From: Flavihumibacter fluminis
GTDB taxonomy: Bacteria; Bacteroidota; Bacteroidia; Chitinophagales; Chitinophagaceae
DNA: 64,000 nt
Assembly: GCF_021491375.1 (NCBI RefSeq)
Contig: NZ_JAKEVY010000004.1
Coordinates: 372,001-436,000 of the forward strand
Reading direction: 5' to 3'
Of the stretch, positions 52,540 through 62,246 are shown piece by piece (within the stretch, counting starts at the first letter, position 1; every line of letters starts with the position of its first letter). The notes beneath the pieces were generated by a model. That model saw only the letters and a list, made by a program, of their open reading frames with translations, was not told the origin of the DNA and made no database searches. The position numbers and the translations under genes were made by a program.

Positions 52540-55500
52540 TTAAAATGAAACTTGAATTCCTCCTACCAATCTGAGCAATGGCGGAATAGCAACCGCACCA
52601 GATTCGGGATCGAATCCGTCAAAATTGGAAATCACAAACAAATTCTGACTGTTTACAAAAAACCTTACAGAAGTTAACTTCATCTTCTTAACGATGCTCT
52701 CGTTGAGTCTGTAGGATAACGCAACGTTGGTTAAACGAATAAAAGAAGCATCGGTATAAATAGCATCACTGAATAATGTATAATATAACCATTGCAAACC
52801 AAAACCAGGCCTAATCATCGCTTTGTCTATACCTAAGTCACGTAAATCTTCCACTGCCTTTTTAGGCACATTAGTTACGTTACCAGGGGTGCTAATGCTT
52901 CTTAAATAATTAGGTTTGAGCAATCCTTTTACAAATTGAAAAGTGAAATCAAGTTGCAGTCCCTTATAATTGAGACTATTGGTAAGACCACCATAGTAAT
53001 CAGGATTCGACTTCCCGATGAAAACTCTATCCCCTTTACCATAGGCTTCCAGCCCATTTCCGGTATAGTCAATAACACCGTCCTTATTTGCATCTTCATA
53101 TTGTGGAACACCCGCTTCGTTTATACCTGTAAAACGAAGGCCAAAATAAGAAGTCAGGGGCTTACCTACCACAAACTGATTGACATAGGTGGTATTTTCA
53201 ATATTTTCAAACTCCAGTAATTTATTTCGCTGAAGACTTAAGTTAAATGAGGTATTCCAGGTAAAATTTTTTGACTTTACATTCACCGTATTTAAATCGA
53301 ATTCCCAACCATTATTTTGTACAACAGCAGCATCCAGATTAGCAACATAACCACTAAATCCGGTTTGACCACTGGTTGGGTAGTTAACCAACTGATTACC
53401 AGTCCGGTTTCTATACGTTGATGCTGAAACAAGTAATCGGTCTTTAAGGAACCCCAGTTCCAGTGCAGCTTCCAGTTTATCAGACTTTTCCCATTGAAAA
53501 TCAGGATTAACCAATCGGGAAGGAATCAGCCCAACGCTCCCGTTGTAACGGTACAAATAGGATTGATAGGTGCCGAAGTAAGCATAGTTAGCCACATTAT
53601 CGGAACCTACTACTCCATAACTTCCGCGTAGTTTTCCAAAACTCAGAACACCCATGTTCTTAACTGCTTTCTCTTCACTGAATACCCATGCAGCACCGAT
53701 CGCTCCAAAATTTCCAAACCGGTTATTGGGCCCGAAACGAGAGGAACCATCCCTTCTAAAGGAACCATTTACCAGGTACTTATCTTTGTAATTATAGGTA
53801 GCTCTTGAAAACAATGATGCGTACTGATAAGAATTGTAGCCAAAATTTGTAAATATAGTGTTGGCAAGTTGCCAGTTATCAATAAATGCATCGCTGTTAA
53901 AATTACTGGCATCAACATAAAAGGGCATTTCATACACACTTTTCATAACAGTTGCACCGGCAACAACATCTAACTTGCTATTGGAAAAATATTTGGAATA
54001 CAAAATCTGCGGTTCAAAGTTGATTGACTGCTGCAAACTCCTAGTCATTTTGTGCTCACCGGCTCTTGACGCAACCACTCCAGGATCTAAACTAATCCTG
54101 GGCCGTAAATAACGTTCGTCAGACTCTGACCTTGAGTATCCAAAACTAATTTTAGCATCTAATCCTGGTAAAATGGAGTATTTCACATCTAGGTTGGAGG
54201 TAAAACTTAAACCATTGTTTGAATATGTTTGAAGCAACCCTGCGTATGGATTATACGGACTGAATCCACCAAAATCCCATTTCAAATTTCCCTGCTCGTC
54301 AAATGGCTCCCAGTGTGGCGGCATACGGAAGCCTGCAGAACCAAAATTAGTGGTAGGAACTACTGTTTTAGTATAATTGACCATCCCACTTAATCCTATC
54401 ATTAGTTTGCCATTTGCCGAACTATTATTGATGGAAAAATGAAATCCTCCCTTACTTGACTTTCTACGGTCGATATAAATTCCACTTTCATCATGGTAAC
54501 TACCAGAAATCAAAAATGAGGTCCCCCCCTGACCGCCACTAATACTAAAGCTCAGATCATTGGTGCGGGCCGTAAACCCGGTCAATTTTTCCTGCCAGTC
54601 GGTATTTTTTGTACTGTCCCAAAGAAAGAGATCCGGTGCATTTGCGGCAGTTGGGGTGGAGTTCGCATTACGAAATGCCTCTCTCCTAAGTTGCATATAC
54701 TCCTGTGTATTCAGCATTTCCGTGCGCCTGTTGTTCACTGCAAAACCTGAATTAGCGGTTACAGTAACATTGGTTTTCCCCTGTCTTCCTTTTTTGGTAG
54801 TAATCAATAAAACCCCGTTAGCAGCCCTGGACCCGTAAATTGCAGTAGCATCTGCATCTTTAAGCACTTCCACACTCTCGATATCATTCGGATTTAACAT
54901 ATAGAGTGGACTACCATAACCAAGGTTTTCATTCGCTTCAATATCAGAAACCGGCCCTCCATTTTGCGCAGGATTGTTAATAGGAATATTGGGATAAGGG
55001 ACACCATCTACAATTACAAGTGGTGCTGCTGTATAATCATTCGCAGATAGTGAATTACGACCCCTGATATTGAAAAATACATCAGCGCCGCTTACTCCGC
55101 TGGATTGAGAAATTGTTAAACCAGCAACCCGACCGGCCAAAGCAGACAATAAATTCGTTACAGGCTGACGTTGTATTTCTTCTGACGAAACTTTTGAAAT
55201 AGAACCCGTATTTAATCTGCGATTGGTAAGCTGGCCATATGGACGAACAATTATTTCATCCAGGCGATTATCTGCCGTTTTCAGAACTACAGCAAGTGTC
55301 GTTCTTCCTTCCAGCGGTACCTCTCGTTGCTGGTATCCCGTTGCCGAAAAAATCAACACATCATTTTCTTCCAATCCTATCAGGAAAAACTCGCCCCTGG
55401 CATTGGCACTAACACCCCTACCTGTTCTTTTAACTATAACAGAAGCATTTGGAATTACTCCATTATCACTCATTACCACTCCCCGAACATCAATTTTAAC

Positions 55501-55911
55501 AGGTGCCTCCGGCTCTTCTGTTTTTGCTATACTACTTGCCTCTTTAGCTTTTAGTACAATATTTTTTTCAATAATGGCAAAACTAAGCGGCTGGTCGCGG
55601 AATAATAATTCCAACGTTTTTTCCAAACTAAGATTCTTAATGTTTAAATCAACTCGTTTGGCATTACGCAACAGCTCCACTTTATAGTAAAATGTAAAAC
55701 CTGTTTGTTTTTCAATCATTGAAAACGCCTTCTCAAGAGGAAGATTTTTTTCTACAATAGTGACGGATTGTGCATAAGTTCTTGCACTCACCTGTAAAAA
55801 AGTGGAAAGCAACAGGATAGTCGTCAATTTCATTAGCAGCAAAATTTTGGGCAGGCGGCTCCTTCTCCATTGAAAAGAAAATGGCCTATACGCGTTTTGG
55901 TCAAAAAGCAT
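52540..55911 (-). CDS. SusC/RagA-family TonB-linked outer-membrane transporter with STN domain
   Basis: This 1123-residue protein has a long N-terminal stretch ending in a signal peptide (LTTILLLSTFLQVSARTYAQ), an STN domain (about 50-120, for signal transfer to FecR), a carboxypeptidase-D-like domain (about 140-215), a TonB plug (SSEEIQRQPVTNLLSALAGRVAGL, FNIRGRNSL, ATAIYGSRAANGVLLI) and a barrel. A start at the ATG at 55833 would also be possible. The STN domain together with the FecR and sigma genes upstream shows that it senses its substrate and feeds back on its own expression. SusD follows. Confidence 0.95.
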   Translation of the reverse strand: MLFDQNAYRPFSFQWRRSRLPKILLLMKLTTILLLSTFLQVSARTYAQSVTIVEKNLPLEKAFSMIEKQTGFTFYYKVELLRNAKRVDLNIKNLSLEKTLELLFRDQPLSFAIIEKNIVLKAKEASSIAKTEEPEAPVKIDVRGVVMSDNGVIPNASVIVKRTGRGVSANARGEFFLIGLEENDVLIFSATGYQQREVPLEGRTTLAVVLKTADNRLDEIIVRPYGQLTNRRLNTGSISKVSSEEIQRQPVTNLLSALAGRVAGLTISQSSGVSGADVFFNIRGRNSLSANDYTAAPLVIVDGVPYPNIPINNPAQNGGPVSDIEANENLGYGSPLYMLNPNDIESVEVLKDADATAIYGSRAANGVLLITTKKGRQGKTNVTVTANSGFAVNNRRTEMLNTQEYMQLRREAFRNANSTPTAANAPDLFLWDSTKNTDWQEKLTGFTARTNDLSFSISGGQGGTSFLISGSYHDESGIYIDRRKSSKGGFHFSINNSSANGKLMIGLSGMVNYTKTVVPTTNFGSAGFRMPPHWEPFDEQGNLKWDFGGFSPYNPYAGLLQTYSNNGLSFTSNLDVKYSILPGLDAKISFGYSRSESDERYLRPRISLDPGVVASRAGEHKMTRSLQQSINFEPQILYSKYFSNSKLDVVAGATVMKSVYEMPFYVDASNFNSDAFIDNWQLANTIFTNFGYNSYQYASLFSRATYNYKDKYLVNGSFRRDGSSRFGPNNRFGNFGAIGAAWVFSEEKAVKNMGVLSFGKLRGSYGVVGSDNVANYAYFGTYQSYLYRYNGSVGLIPSRLVNPDFQWEKSDKLEAALELGFLKDRLLVSASTYRNRTGNQLVNYPTSGQTGFSGYVANLDAAVVQNNGWEFDLNTVNVKSKNFTWNTSFNLSLQRNKLLEFENIENTTYVNQFVVGKPLTSYFGLRFTGINEAGVPQYEDANKDGVIDYTGNGLEAYGKGDRVFIGKSNPDYYGGLTNSLNYKGLQLDFTFQFVKGLLKPNYLRSISTPGNVTNVPKKAVEDLRDLGIDKAMIRPGFGLQWLYYTLFSDAIYTDASFIRLTNVALSYRLNESIVKKMKLTSVRFFVNSQNLFVISNFDGFDPESGAVAIPPLLRLVGGIQVSF

Positions 55912-55982
55912 ACATTTGTTGTGTTTGGTTAATCAATAAGCAGTTATGCCAATAATTTTTGTTCGGTTAACCCTACTAGTTC

Positions 55983-56015
55983 CGGAAGTGGTCGCAACAC
56001 TTCCGGTTTTTTTTG
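55983..56015 (+). terminator. Terminator-like hairpin, plus strand, in the FecR-SusC gap
   Basis: CCGGAAGTG (55983-55991) and CACTTCCGG (55999-56007) form a perfect 9-bp stem with a 7-base loop, followed by eight T. It has the form of a rho-independent terminator on the plus strand, opposite to both neighbouring genes. It may end antisense transcripts over the SusC leader; on the minus strand it is a plain stem-loop. Confidence 0.55.
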
Positions 56016-56026
56016 GGGTTCTACTT

Positions 56027-57262
56027 TTATCCGTTACTTAAAATTGTTAGTTTTTTATCTTCAAGCTTGAATTTAACGCCACTGTACTCTATCACTTTCA
56101 ATATCTGTGTTAGGGAGAGACTACGCGATGGCTTTCCGCGGTAGTGCCCCTCCGGAATCTTTCCAGCATACACTACTTCTATATCATACCATCTTGCCAC
56201 TTCACGCAACACCGTTTCAATATCCACATCATCAAAATAAAAACTTCCATTTTTCCAAGCCATTACCTGCTCTAGATTCACCTCTTTCACAGCTGTTAAC
56301 ACACCGTTCTTTTCAGCAGCCTGCTCCCCGGGAACTAACTTTAGTTCAGCGCCATTCCTGCTAACTTTAACAGCACCTTCCAGTAACGTAGTTCGTACAA
56401 CTCCTTCTTCCTGATAAGCATTCACGTTAAAGTGCGTTCCCAAAACCTGTATGGATGTTCCATTTACATCCACCACAAAAGGCGCTTTCTCATTTTTCGA
56501 CACTTCAAAATATGCTTCCCCTGTTATCAAAACTTTTCTTTGCTGTCCGCTGAAGCGAACAGGATATCTGAGTGAACTTCCGGCATTCAGCCATACATGA
56601 GATCCGTCCGCCAGTTGCATATCAATTACTTTACTGCCATTAGGGTTTTCTAATGTATTATATACCAAGGCAGTAACAGCTTCACTGGAAGCGCCATCAT
56701 CAACAATATATTCAATACGCCCATCTGCCATTTTTATGATTTCAACACCGGCTTGCTCCGCAACTGAACCATTTCCCGCATTGTCCAGATACAAGATTGA
56801 ACCATCGGATAATTTAATCTGTGCCCGGTTTTTATCAGGCGCAGGAACATCCTGAACCATATGATTTGAACCTGCTGGCTTGCTTGCCGGGTATTGACTC
56901 TCCTTATTAAAGAGAAAATGAGCGAGCAGCAGCACTCCGGCAACGGTCGCGGCTATAGTCATTCTTCTCCACCAGAGCCGTTTAACAGGCATCACCACTT
57001 CTTTAGGTACATGTTCCGATGCCGCCAAGATTCGATCATACAAGATCTGCTTTAAATAAGCCCGATTTTTTTCCAGGTCATAACCATTCAACTTCTCCAA
57101 CCCTTCCTTTAGAATGAGCTCGTTTGATAGCTGTTCTATTGCCTCCCTCGCCAGGGCAGATTTATTGAGTAAGCTATCTAATTCATGATGCTCAGATTCC
57201 GTTAGTTCACCCCTTATTTTTCTTTTTACGAGATCAGTTAAATGGAAAATTTGCTCATTCAT
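56027..57262 (-). CDS. FecR-family anti-sigma factor
   Basis: I place the start at the ATG at 57262 (MNEQIFHLTDLVKRKIRGE); an open frame goes 13 codons further. The protein has 411 residues: a cytoplasmic N-terminal sigma-binding part, one membrane helix (MTIAATVAGVLLLAHFLF), a FecR domain (LADGSHVWLNAGSSLRYP, VLITGEAYFEVSKNEKAPF) and a DUF4974 end (YRGKPSRSLSLTQILKVIEYSG). It should hold the ECF sigma factor and receive the signal from the STN domain of SusC. It lies between the two genes. Confidence 0.94.
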   Translation of the reverse strand: MNEQIFHLTDLVKRKIRGELTESEHHELDSLLNKSALAREAIEQLSNELILKEGLEKLNGYDLEKNRAYLKQILYDRILAASEHVPKEVVMPVKRLWWRRMTIAATVAGVLLLAHFLFNKESQYPASKPAGSNHMVQDVPAPDKNRAQIKLSDGSILYLDNAGNGSVAEQAGVEIIKMADGRIEYIVDDGASSEAVTALVYNTLENPNGSKVIDMQLADGSHVWLNAGSSLRYPVRFSGQQRKVLITGEAYFEVSKNEKAPFVVDVNGTSIQVLGTHFNVNAYQEEGVVRTTLLEGAVKVSRNGAELKLVPGEQAAEKNGVLTAVKEVNLEQVMAWKNGSFYFDDVDIETVLREVARWYDIEVVYAGKIPEGHYRGKPSRSLSLTQILKVIEYSGVKFKLEDKKLTILSNG

Positions 57263-57371
57263 GAAATAGGATTTGGTAATTGGAACTTGATTTAAAAACA
57301 ATCTTTAGTTAATCGTTCCTTAAAAGGAAACGAATAACTAAACTGATTGTACCCGCAAAAAGGTAAAATTT

Positions 57372-57971
57372 TTATAGATTTTTTTCGCTAAGGAAAGAGA
57401 GGATGCAAAGGAGGAGAATTGGCGAAACGCCTCTGTTGTGCAGTAGACTTAATCGTAAAAGCTTGATTCCTTCAGCTTTATGATTTCTTACGGTCTGGTT
57501 GGCTAGTCCGGTTCGTTCAACAATTTCCTCATTCTCCATTCCCTCAACCAAAGCCAACCTGACCACGTTCCGGTACCGCTCTGGTAACTTTTCGATTTCC
57601 AGGTAGATAAATTGTAATAATTCCGCAGTTATAAGGGCCTTTTCAATTACGTCTTCTGCCACCGGACTTATTGACCTGATTTCTTCATGTGACTGTAGGT
57701 GCCTTTTTTGAGAACGCAATTCATCAATACAAGCATTCTTCGCTGTTCTGTACAAAAAGGACCGAAGTTGTTGTATCGTATCAAATTCAGGATTTTTTTG
57801 TAACAGCTTTACGAAGCTTTCTGTGGCAATATCCTCAGCCAGAAGCTGGTTGGTGAGAATTTTCTCGCTAAAGAAACAGATGGGTTTATAATACAGATCA
57901 TAAATATGATCAAATGCAACAGTATCTCCCTGTTTTAATCGCCTTAGCAATTCAATATCGTTTACCGCCAT
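57372..57971 (-). CDS. ECF-type sigma factor of the SusCD cassette
   Basis: I place the start at the ATG at 57971 (MAVNDIELLRRLKQGDT), giving 199 residues; the previous TTG is less likely. Region 2 reads FDHIYDLYYKPICFFSEKIL and LRSFLYRTAKNACIDELR; region 4 reads LPERYRNVVRLALVEGMENEEI and TGLANQTVRNHKAEGIKLL. It belongs to the Bacteroidota sigma-70 family linked to FecR. It is the first gene of the cassette, which runs from here to 48542. Confidence 0.93.
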   Translation of the reverse strand: MAVNDIELLRRLKQGDTVAFDHIYDLYYKPICFFSEKILTNQLLAEDIATESFVKLLQKNPEFDTIQQLRSFLYRTAKNACIDELRSQKRHLQSHEEIRSISPVAEDVIEKALITAELLQFIYLEIEKLPERYRNVVRLALVEGMENEEIVERTGLANQTVRNHKAEGIKLLRLSLLHNRGVSPILLLCILSFLSEKNL

Positions 57972-58096
57972 TTCCAATTATCCTGAAAATACAATTTTAG
58001 GCTACTTTTTCAAATACTTAGAAAGTATTTTACGGATTTATTTTTATTTCTTCTTTATGAGTTTCTTTCAAATCACCACATGAATCTAAAAACGCT

Positions 58097-58133
58097 GCAT
58101 TTACCCGACCGGTGGCACCGGACGGGTAAATGC
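58097..58133. repeat. REP-like palindrome, copy 3
   Basis: GCATTTACCCGACCGGT (58097-58113) and ACCGGACGGGTAAATGC (58117-58133) form a 17-bp dyad with one mismatch around the loop GGC. It lies 14 bases before the GH92 start codon and shares its core with the copies at 26932 and 47909. Confidence 0.78.
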
Positions 58134-58147
58134 TGTAATTTCAGCCT

Positions 58148-60310
58148 ATGAAAGCAGCAGGAATTTTACTGGCAGGATGCCTGGTAATTTCAGTAACAGG
58201 CAACGCGCAACAACTTACCCAATATGTGGACCCGTTTTTAGGGACCGGCGGCCATGGCCACGTATTCCCGGGAGCAGCCTACCCCTTTGGCATGGTACAG
58301 TTGAGTCCGGATAATGGCGACCAGGGCTGGGACTGGGTGGCCGGTTACCATTACAGTAGCAATACCATCGCGGGATTCAGTCATACCCATCTGAGCGGAA
58401 CCGGTATTGGCGACTGGTGTGATATCTCTGTATTGCCCCTGGCCGATACCAATGGAGCAACTGCCCCGCTGATAAAAATTCCTTTTCGTCACGACCAGGA
58501 AAAAGCTCGTCCCGGTTACTACGAAGTACAACTCTCCAACCAGGTAAAGGCCCAGCTCACCACCACCGAGCGGGTTGGTTATCATCGCTATCAATTCCCC
58601 GGCAACAAAGGCTGGCTGCGATTTGACATGGGATTCGCAATCAACTGGGATGCTCCACTTGCTGCCAACCTGCAATTGCTGAACGATTCTACCCTTGTGG
58701 GCTATCGCCTCTCCACCGGCTGGGCCAAAAACCAACGGGTATATTTTGCAGCCCGTTTCTCAAAAGCAGTTACCCATTCCCGTTATCTGAACCTGGAAGA
58801 ATTCAGTGATGGAAAAGCAATCGGCAAACAAAGTAAAGTGCTGCTGGAATTTGAAACAGGGAACGTCCCTCTGCAGGTGCGGGTGGCCATCAGCAGCGTA
58901 GGCACTGAAGGAGCGCTGGCAGCTCTTAATGAAACGGCCGGCTTGTCATTTGATGCAGTTGATCAGCTTGCAACTGCAGCCTGGGAAAAAGAACTGAAAA
59001 AAATTGAAATTCAAACCACCAACAAAGAGTTGGCTACCAGTTTTTATACAGCTCTTTACCGCACCTGTATAGCACCGGTCTTATTATCGGATAAGGATGG
59101 ACGTTATAGCAATCACGATGGGAAAATCGGGCAGTCGCTAAATGATCAACCTAAGTACACCATATTTTCTTTATGGGACACCTTCAGAGCATTAAATCCG
59201 CTTTATACATTCACGCAGCCTGAAAAAGTACCGGTATTCATCAACAGCCTGCTCAGTTTTTATCGTGATAACGGATTGTTGCCGGTTTGGGATATCAGTT
59301 CCTGGGAAGCCAATACCATGACCGGATATCATGCTATTCCGGTAATTGCAGATGCCATTTTAAAGAATATTCCCGGCTTTGATGTAAACCTGGCATATGA
59401 AGCAATGAAAGCAAGCGCTTACCAGCAACAAAGAGGAACACCGGAATACATTCGTTTCGGTTACCTGCCCCAGGACAAACATGGATGGAGTGTTACCATA
59501 ACATTGGAATATGCATTTGATGATTACTGCATCGCGCAGGTTGCAAAAAAGCTGGGAAAGAAAGCCGATTATGCTTATTTCATGAAACGCGCCGCCAGTT
59601 ACAAAAATCTATTTGATCCCTCAACCGGATTTATGCGTGGTAAAGACAGTACCGGCAAATTCATCGAACCCTTTGATCCTTTATTATCAGAACATGGGTT
59701 TGAAGGACAATACATTGAAGGCACTGCCTGGCAGCACAGTTTTTTTGTACCACATGATGTGGCTGGATTGGCAGCACTCTATGGCGGAAAAAACAACCTG
59801 GTAGAGAAACTGAATGCGCTCTTTAATTCACCCAGCGAAATGCATGGTGATAATATATCCATAGATGTAAGCGGACTCATTGGCCAATACGCACATGGAA
59901 ATGAGCCGAGTCACCATATCATTTATATGTATACGGCACTGGGTCGTCCGGATCTGGCAGCCGAAAAAATCAGGCTTACAGTAGACAGTATGTATAAAAC
60001 CGGTCCGGATGGTTTGAGTGGCAATGACGACTGCGGACAGATGAGTGCCTGGCTGGTATGGTCTGCATTGGGCATGTACCCTATGAACCCGGTGAGCGGT
60101 GAATACACTATCGGAGTTCCCCTGGTGGATGCAGCACGCATACAATTACCAAATGGTAAAACCCTGGAAATACGCACAAAAAAAATCAATAAGTCAGGCA
60201 GGACAGGTGTACGCTCCATAAAACTGAATGGTAAATCCATACCGGTTCAGTCGGTAACGCACGAGCAACTCTTACGGGGAGGCTTACTCGAATTCACCAT
60301 TCACCCTTAA
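58148..60310 (+). CDS. Glycoside hydrolase family 92, alpha-mannosidase
   Basis: This 720-residue protein begins with a lipoprotein- or Sec-type signal (AGILLAGCLVISVTGNAQQ). The GH92 features are TGGHGHVFPGAAYPFGMVQLSPDN written in parts here as GGHGHVFPGA and AYPFGMVQLS, WDTFRALNPLYT, GNEPSHHIIYMYT, and GLSGNDDCGQMSAWLVWSALG, which holds the acidic catalytic residues. These calcium-dependent enzymes cut alpha-mannosides with inversion. It should act in the periplasm or at the surface on N-glycan or yeast-type mannans. Its 5' end is duplicated in a decayed form at 47942. Its 3' end overlaps the convergent FAD gene by 17 bases. Confidence 0.95.
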   Translation: MKAAGILLAGCLVISVTGNAQQLTQYVDPFLGTGGHGHVFPGAAYPFGMVQLSPDNGDQGWDWVAGYHYSSNTIAGFSHTHLSGTGIGDWCDISVLPLADTNGATAPLIKIPFRHDQEKARPGYYEVQLSNQVKAQLTTTERVGYHRYQFPGNKGWLRFDMGFAINWDAPLAANLQLLNDSTLVGYRLSTGWAKNQRVYFAARFSKAVTHSRYLNLEEFSDGKAIGKQSKVLLEFETGNVPLQVRVAISSVGTEGALAALNETAGLSFDAVDQLATAAWEKELKKIEIQTTNKELATSFYTALYRTCIAPVLLSDKDGRYSNHDGKIGQSLNDQPKYTIFSLWDTFRALNPLYTFTQPEKVPVFINSLLSFYRDNGLLPVWDISSWEANTMTGYHAIPVIADAILKNIPGFDVNLAYEAMKASAYQQQRGTPEYIRFGYLPQDKHGWSVTITLEYAFDDYCIAQVAKKLGKKADYAYFMKRAASYKNLFDPSTGFMRGKDSTGKFIEPFDPLLSEHGFEGQYIEGTAWQHSFFVPHDVAGLAALYGGKNNLVEKLNALFNSPSEMHGDNISIDVSGLIGQYAHGNEPSHHIIYMYTALGRPDLAAEKIRLTVDSMYKTGPDGLSGNDDCGQMSAWLVWSALGMYPMNPVSGEYTIGVPLVDAARIQLPNGKTLEIRTKKINKSGRTGVRSIKLNGKSIPVQSVTHEQLLRGGLLEFTIHP

Positions 60311-62138
60311 GGTTAACCGGGCGTTCAAATGGCTTAATCAACTGATCCAGCAAAACCGCCAACTCTTTTTTGGTGATGGGGCGATTTGGGTCAAAATTTT
60401 GCAAGCCCCATTTTTTCCAATAGCTCTTCATCTTAGCCAGGTCACCAGCTTGAATGATATAAAATGCCGTATTAATAGTGAGGACACCCTCCTCCGTTTC
60501 AAGCCATAAGGAATTCGCGAATTGCTGTCCCTTAAACTCTTTCCAGGCCGTGAGAAAATCCTGTGCCTGGATAGTGCTATCCGGATAAAACCAGGTTTGA
60601 TTAGCCCATTGAAAAGGAATGCCTTTTCCCTTTAGTAAACCTGTTGCCCCGACCCTGTGTATCGCCTGGAATTGAGGATGAGAAGGAGGCACATCCAGGA
60701 AGGGTTGGATCATTGCCTTTTGATCGAGCAGGAGCTGCTGGACTTTCCGAACGGAAAGTTGATCAGGAGCTTTGCGTTCCTTCACAGCAAGGGAAGCCAT
60801 CGCGCCAGCAGCTTGTCCGGTTAATAAAACAACAGGCTGCAACCGGGTGGTACCATTCACTACATTACTAACACTGATCGATTTATCTGCCACAATAAAG
60901 CCTTCGATTCCCGGAGCAATCAAAGCTCCCATTGGAATTGCATAAGAAGGAATCGGGTAAAAATATAAATGCTGGGGAGCAGCCGGATTTTTTTTATGAT
61001 GATGATCGATCGGGTAATCCCCCACCGAAATTCCGGTCCTATATAACGGTTGTCCATTACCGTAAGGATCAGCGATATGATTGATAGTAAAACGAACAGC
61101 ACCTTTTACCCGCCTGCCTTCGCGATGGTAAGGCATCAGGGCGAATCCATTTCCTGTAGGAAATTCATCCACTGCCAATCCAAGGTGTTTGAAACCCAGC
61201 TGGTGTTGAATAAAATAAATAAATCGCAGTGTAGTAGCTTTTGCTTTTTCCAATTCTTTGATTCGTTCTGCAGGAGATAATTCAACCAGTTCCAGGTAGG
61301 TATCGTTGCCCTGGTTCGGCCAGTTCAGCATGTATTTGTTTCCAGGCAGTTTTCCATATTCCAGCATTTTTTCAGCATTTACGGAAGGTTTGGGCAAACT
61401 GGTATTGAGATAGAAATCCGTGCAGGCGCCATCGAATTCTGCGGGATCATAACCAGCTGGTTTAACTATTGTGCAATCCACGCCTCTTCCATAATCTTTT
61501 AAGATAGCAACGTAGGTAAGGTCCTGTACAATATTGGAAGTTTTATCCACGCCTACCTGTTCTCCTGTTTCGGATTCTGCTTCCATACCCAGGCTATAGG
61601 GCAGTTGGGCTGCAGCCAGTACATCGCCAAGTTCGGTAGCATCTATAGTAACGGAGGCACGAATGATAAGCAGTTTCCCATTTACATTCCGGAATTGTGC
61701 ACCCAGGATACGATTGCCTTCTTTGAGCACTTTGTCAAATTCCCAACCATGCATTACCGTTAGATGTTTCTTTTCGCGGGAGGCCATTGCTTTTAAGATG
61801 TTATCACCCACATGTGGTTCAAACTGGGTATTGCTAACCCATCCGGTAGCTAATGCGTCAGCCGATCCATAATGATTGCGCAGCGCATGCCGAAACTCTT
61901 CCCACAAGCCAGATGGCAGGCGATGATTTCCATCTGTAGCAGAAACTCCGGCCGCGGTTAACATACCTCCTAACCAGGGTCCCGGTTCTACCAGGATGGT
62001 CCTGGTTTTGAGTCGCGCTGACTGGATAGCAGCTGCCGTACCACCTGTACCACCACCAATAACCAAGACTTCCGTTTTGAGTTGTTCCTGCGCCTGCAGG
62101 AAAGCCGGTATGAACAGCAGAAAAAAGATCCGAAACAT
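60294..62138 (-). CDS. FAD-dependent oxidoreductase, exported
   Basis: This 614-residue protein has a signal peptide (IFFLLFIPAFLQAQEQL) and an FAD-binding motif VIGGGTGGTAAAIQSARL. The segments GPWLGGMLTAAGVSATDGN and TGQAAGAMASLA are typical of the FAD_oxidored (PF12831) group. The C-terminal part has an SLH-like, helical domain with KKELAVLLDQLI. The substrate is unknown. It is found among exported carbohydrate-active genes and may oxidise a sugar or an alcohol; that is inference from the neighbouring GH92. Confidence 0.82.
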   Translation of the reverse strand: MFRIFFLLFIPAFLQAQEQLKTEVLVIGGGTGGTAAAIQSARLKTRTILVEPGPWLGGMLTAAGVSATDGNHRLPSGLWEEFRHALRNHYGSADALATGWVSNTQFEPHVGDNILKAMASREKKHLTVMHGWEFDKVLKEGNRILGAQFRNVNGKLLIIRASVTIDATELGDVLAAAQLPYSLGMEAESETGEQVGVDKTSNIVQDLTYVAILKDYGRGVDCTIVKPAGYDPAEFDGACTDFYLNTSLPKPSVNAEKMLEYGKLPGNKYMLNWPNQGNDTYLELVELSPAERIKELEKAKATTLRFIYFIQHQLGFKHLGLAVDEFPTGNGFALMPYHREGRRVKGAVRFTINHIADPYGNGQPLYRTGISVGDYPIDHHHKKNPAAPQHLYFYPIPSYAIPMGALIAPGIEGFIVADKSISVSNVVNGTTRLQPVVLLTGQAAGAMASLAVKERKAPDQLSVRKVQQLLLDQKAMIQPFLDVPPSHPQFQAIHRVGATGLLKGKGIPFQWANQTWFYPDSTIQAQDFLTAWKEFKGQQFANSLWLETEEGVLTINTAFYIIQAGDLAKMKSYWKKWGLQNFDPNRPITKKELAVLLDQLIKPFERPVNLKGEW

Positions 62139-62246
62139 AGAACAAGTATGAAGTATGATTTATGAAGTATGAATTGAGGGCCGTCTCCCGCCTCCTTCCC
62201 CCTTCTCCTTTTTCCCCCTTCTCCTTTGTCTCCTCTTCCATGCGTC
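62139..62246 (-). repeat. Purine-rich intergenic element, copy 2
   Basis: Read on the minus strand this begins GTGAGACGCATGGAAG directly at the MarC stop and continues with GGAGACAAAGGAGAAGGG and further GGAGAAGGGGG units, which resembles the element at 39243-39328. The plus strand is a C/T-rich tract. It is non-coding. Confidence 0.6.
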
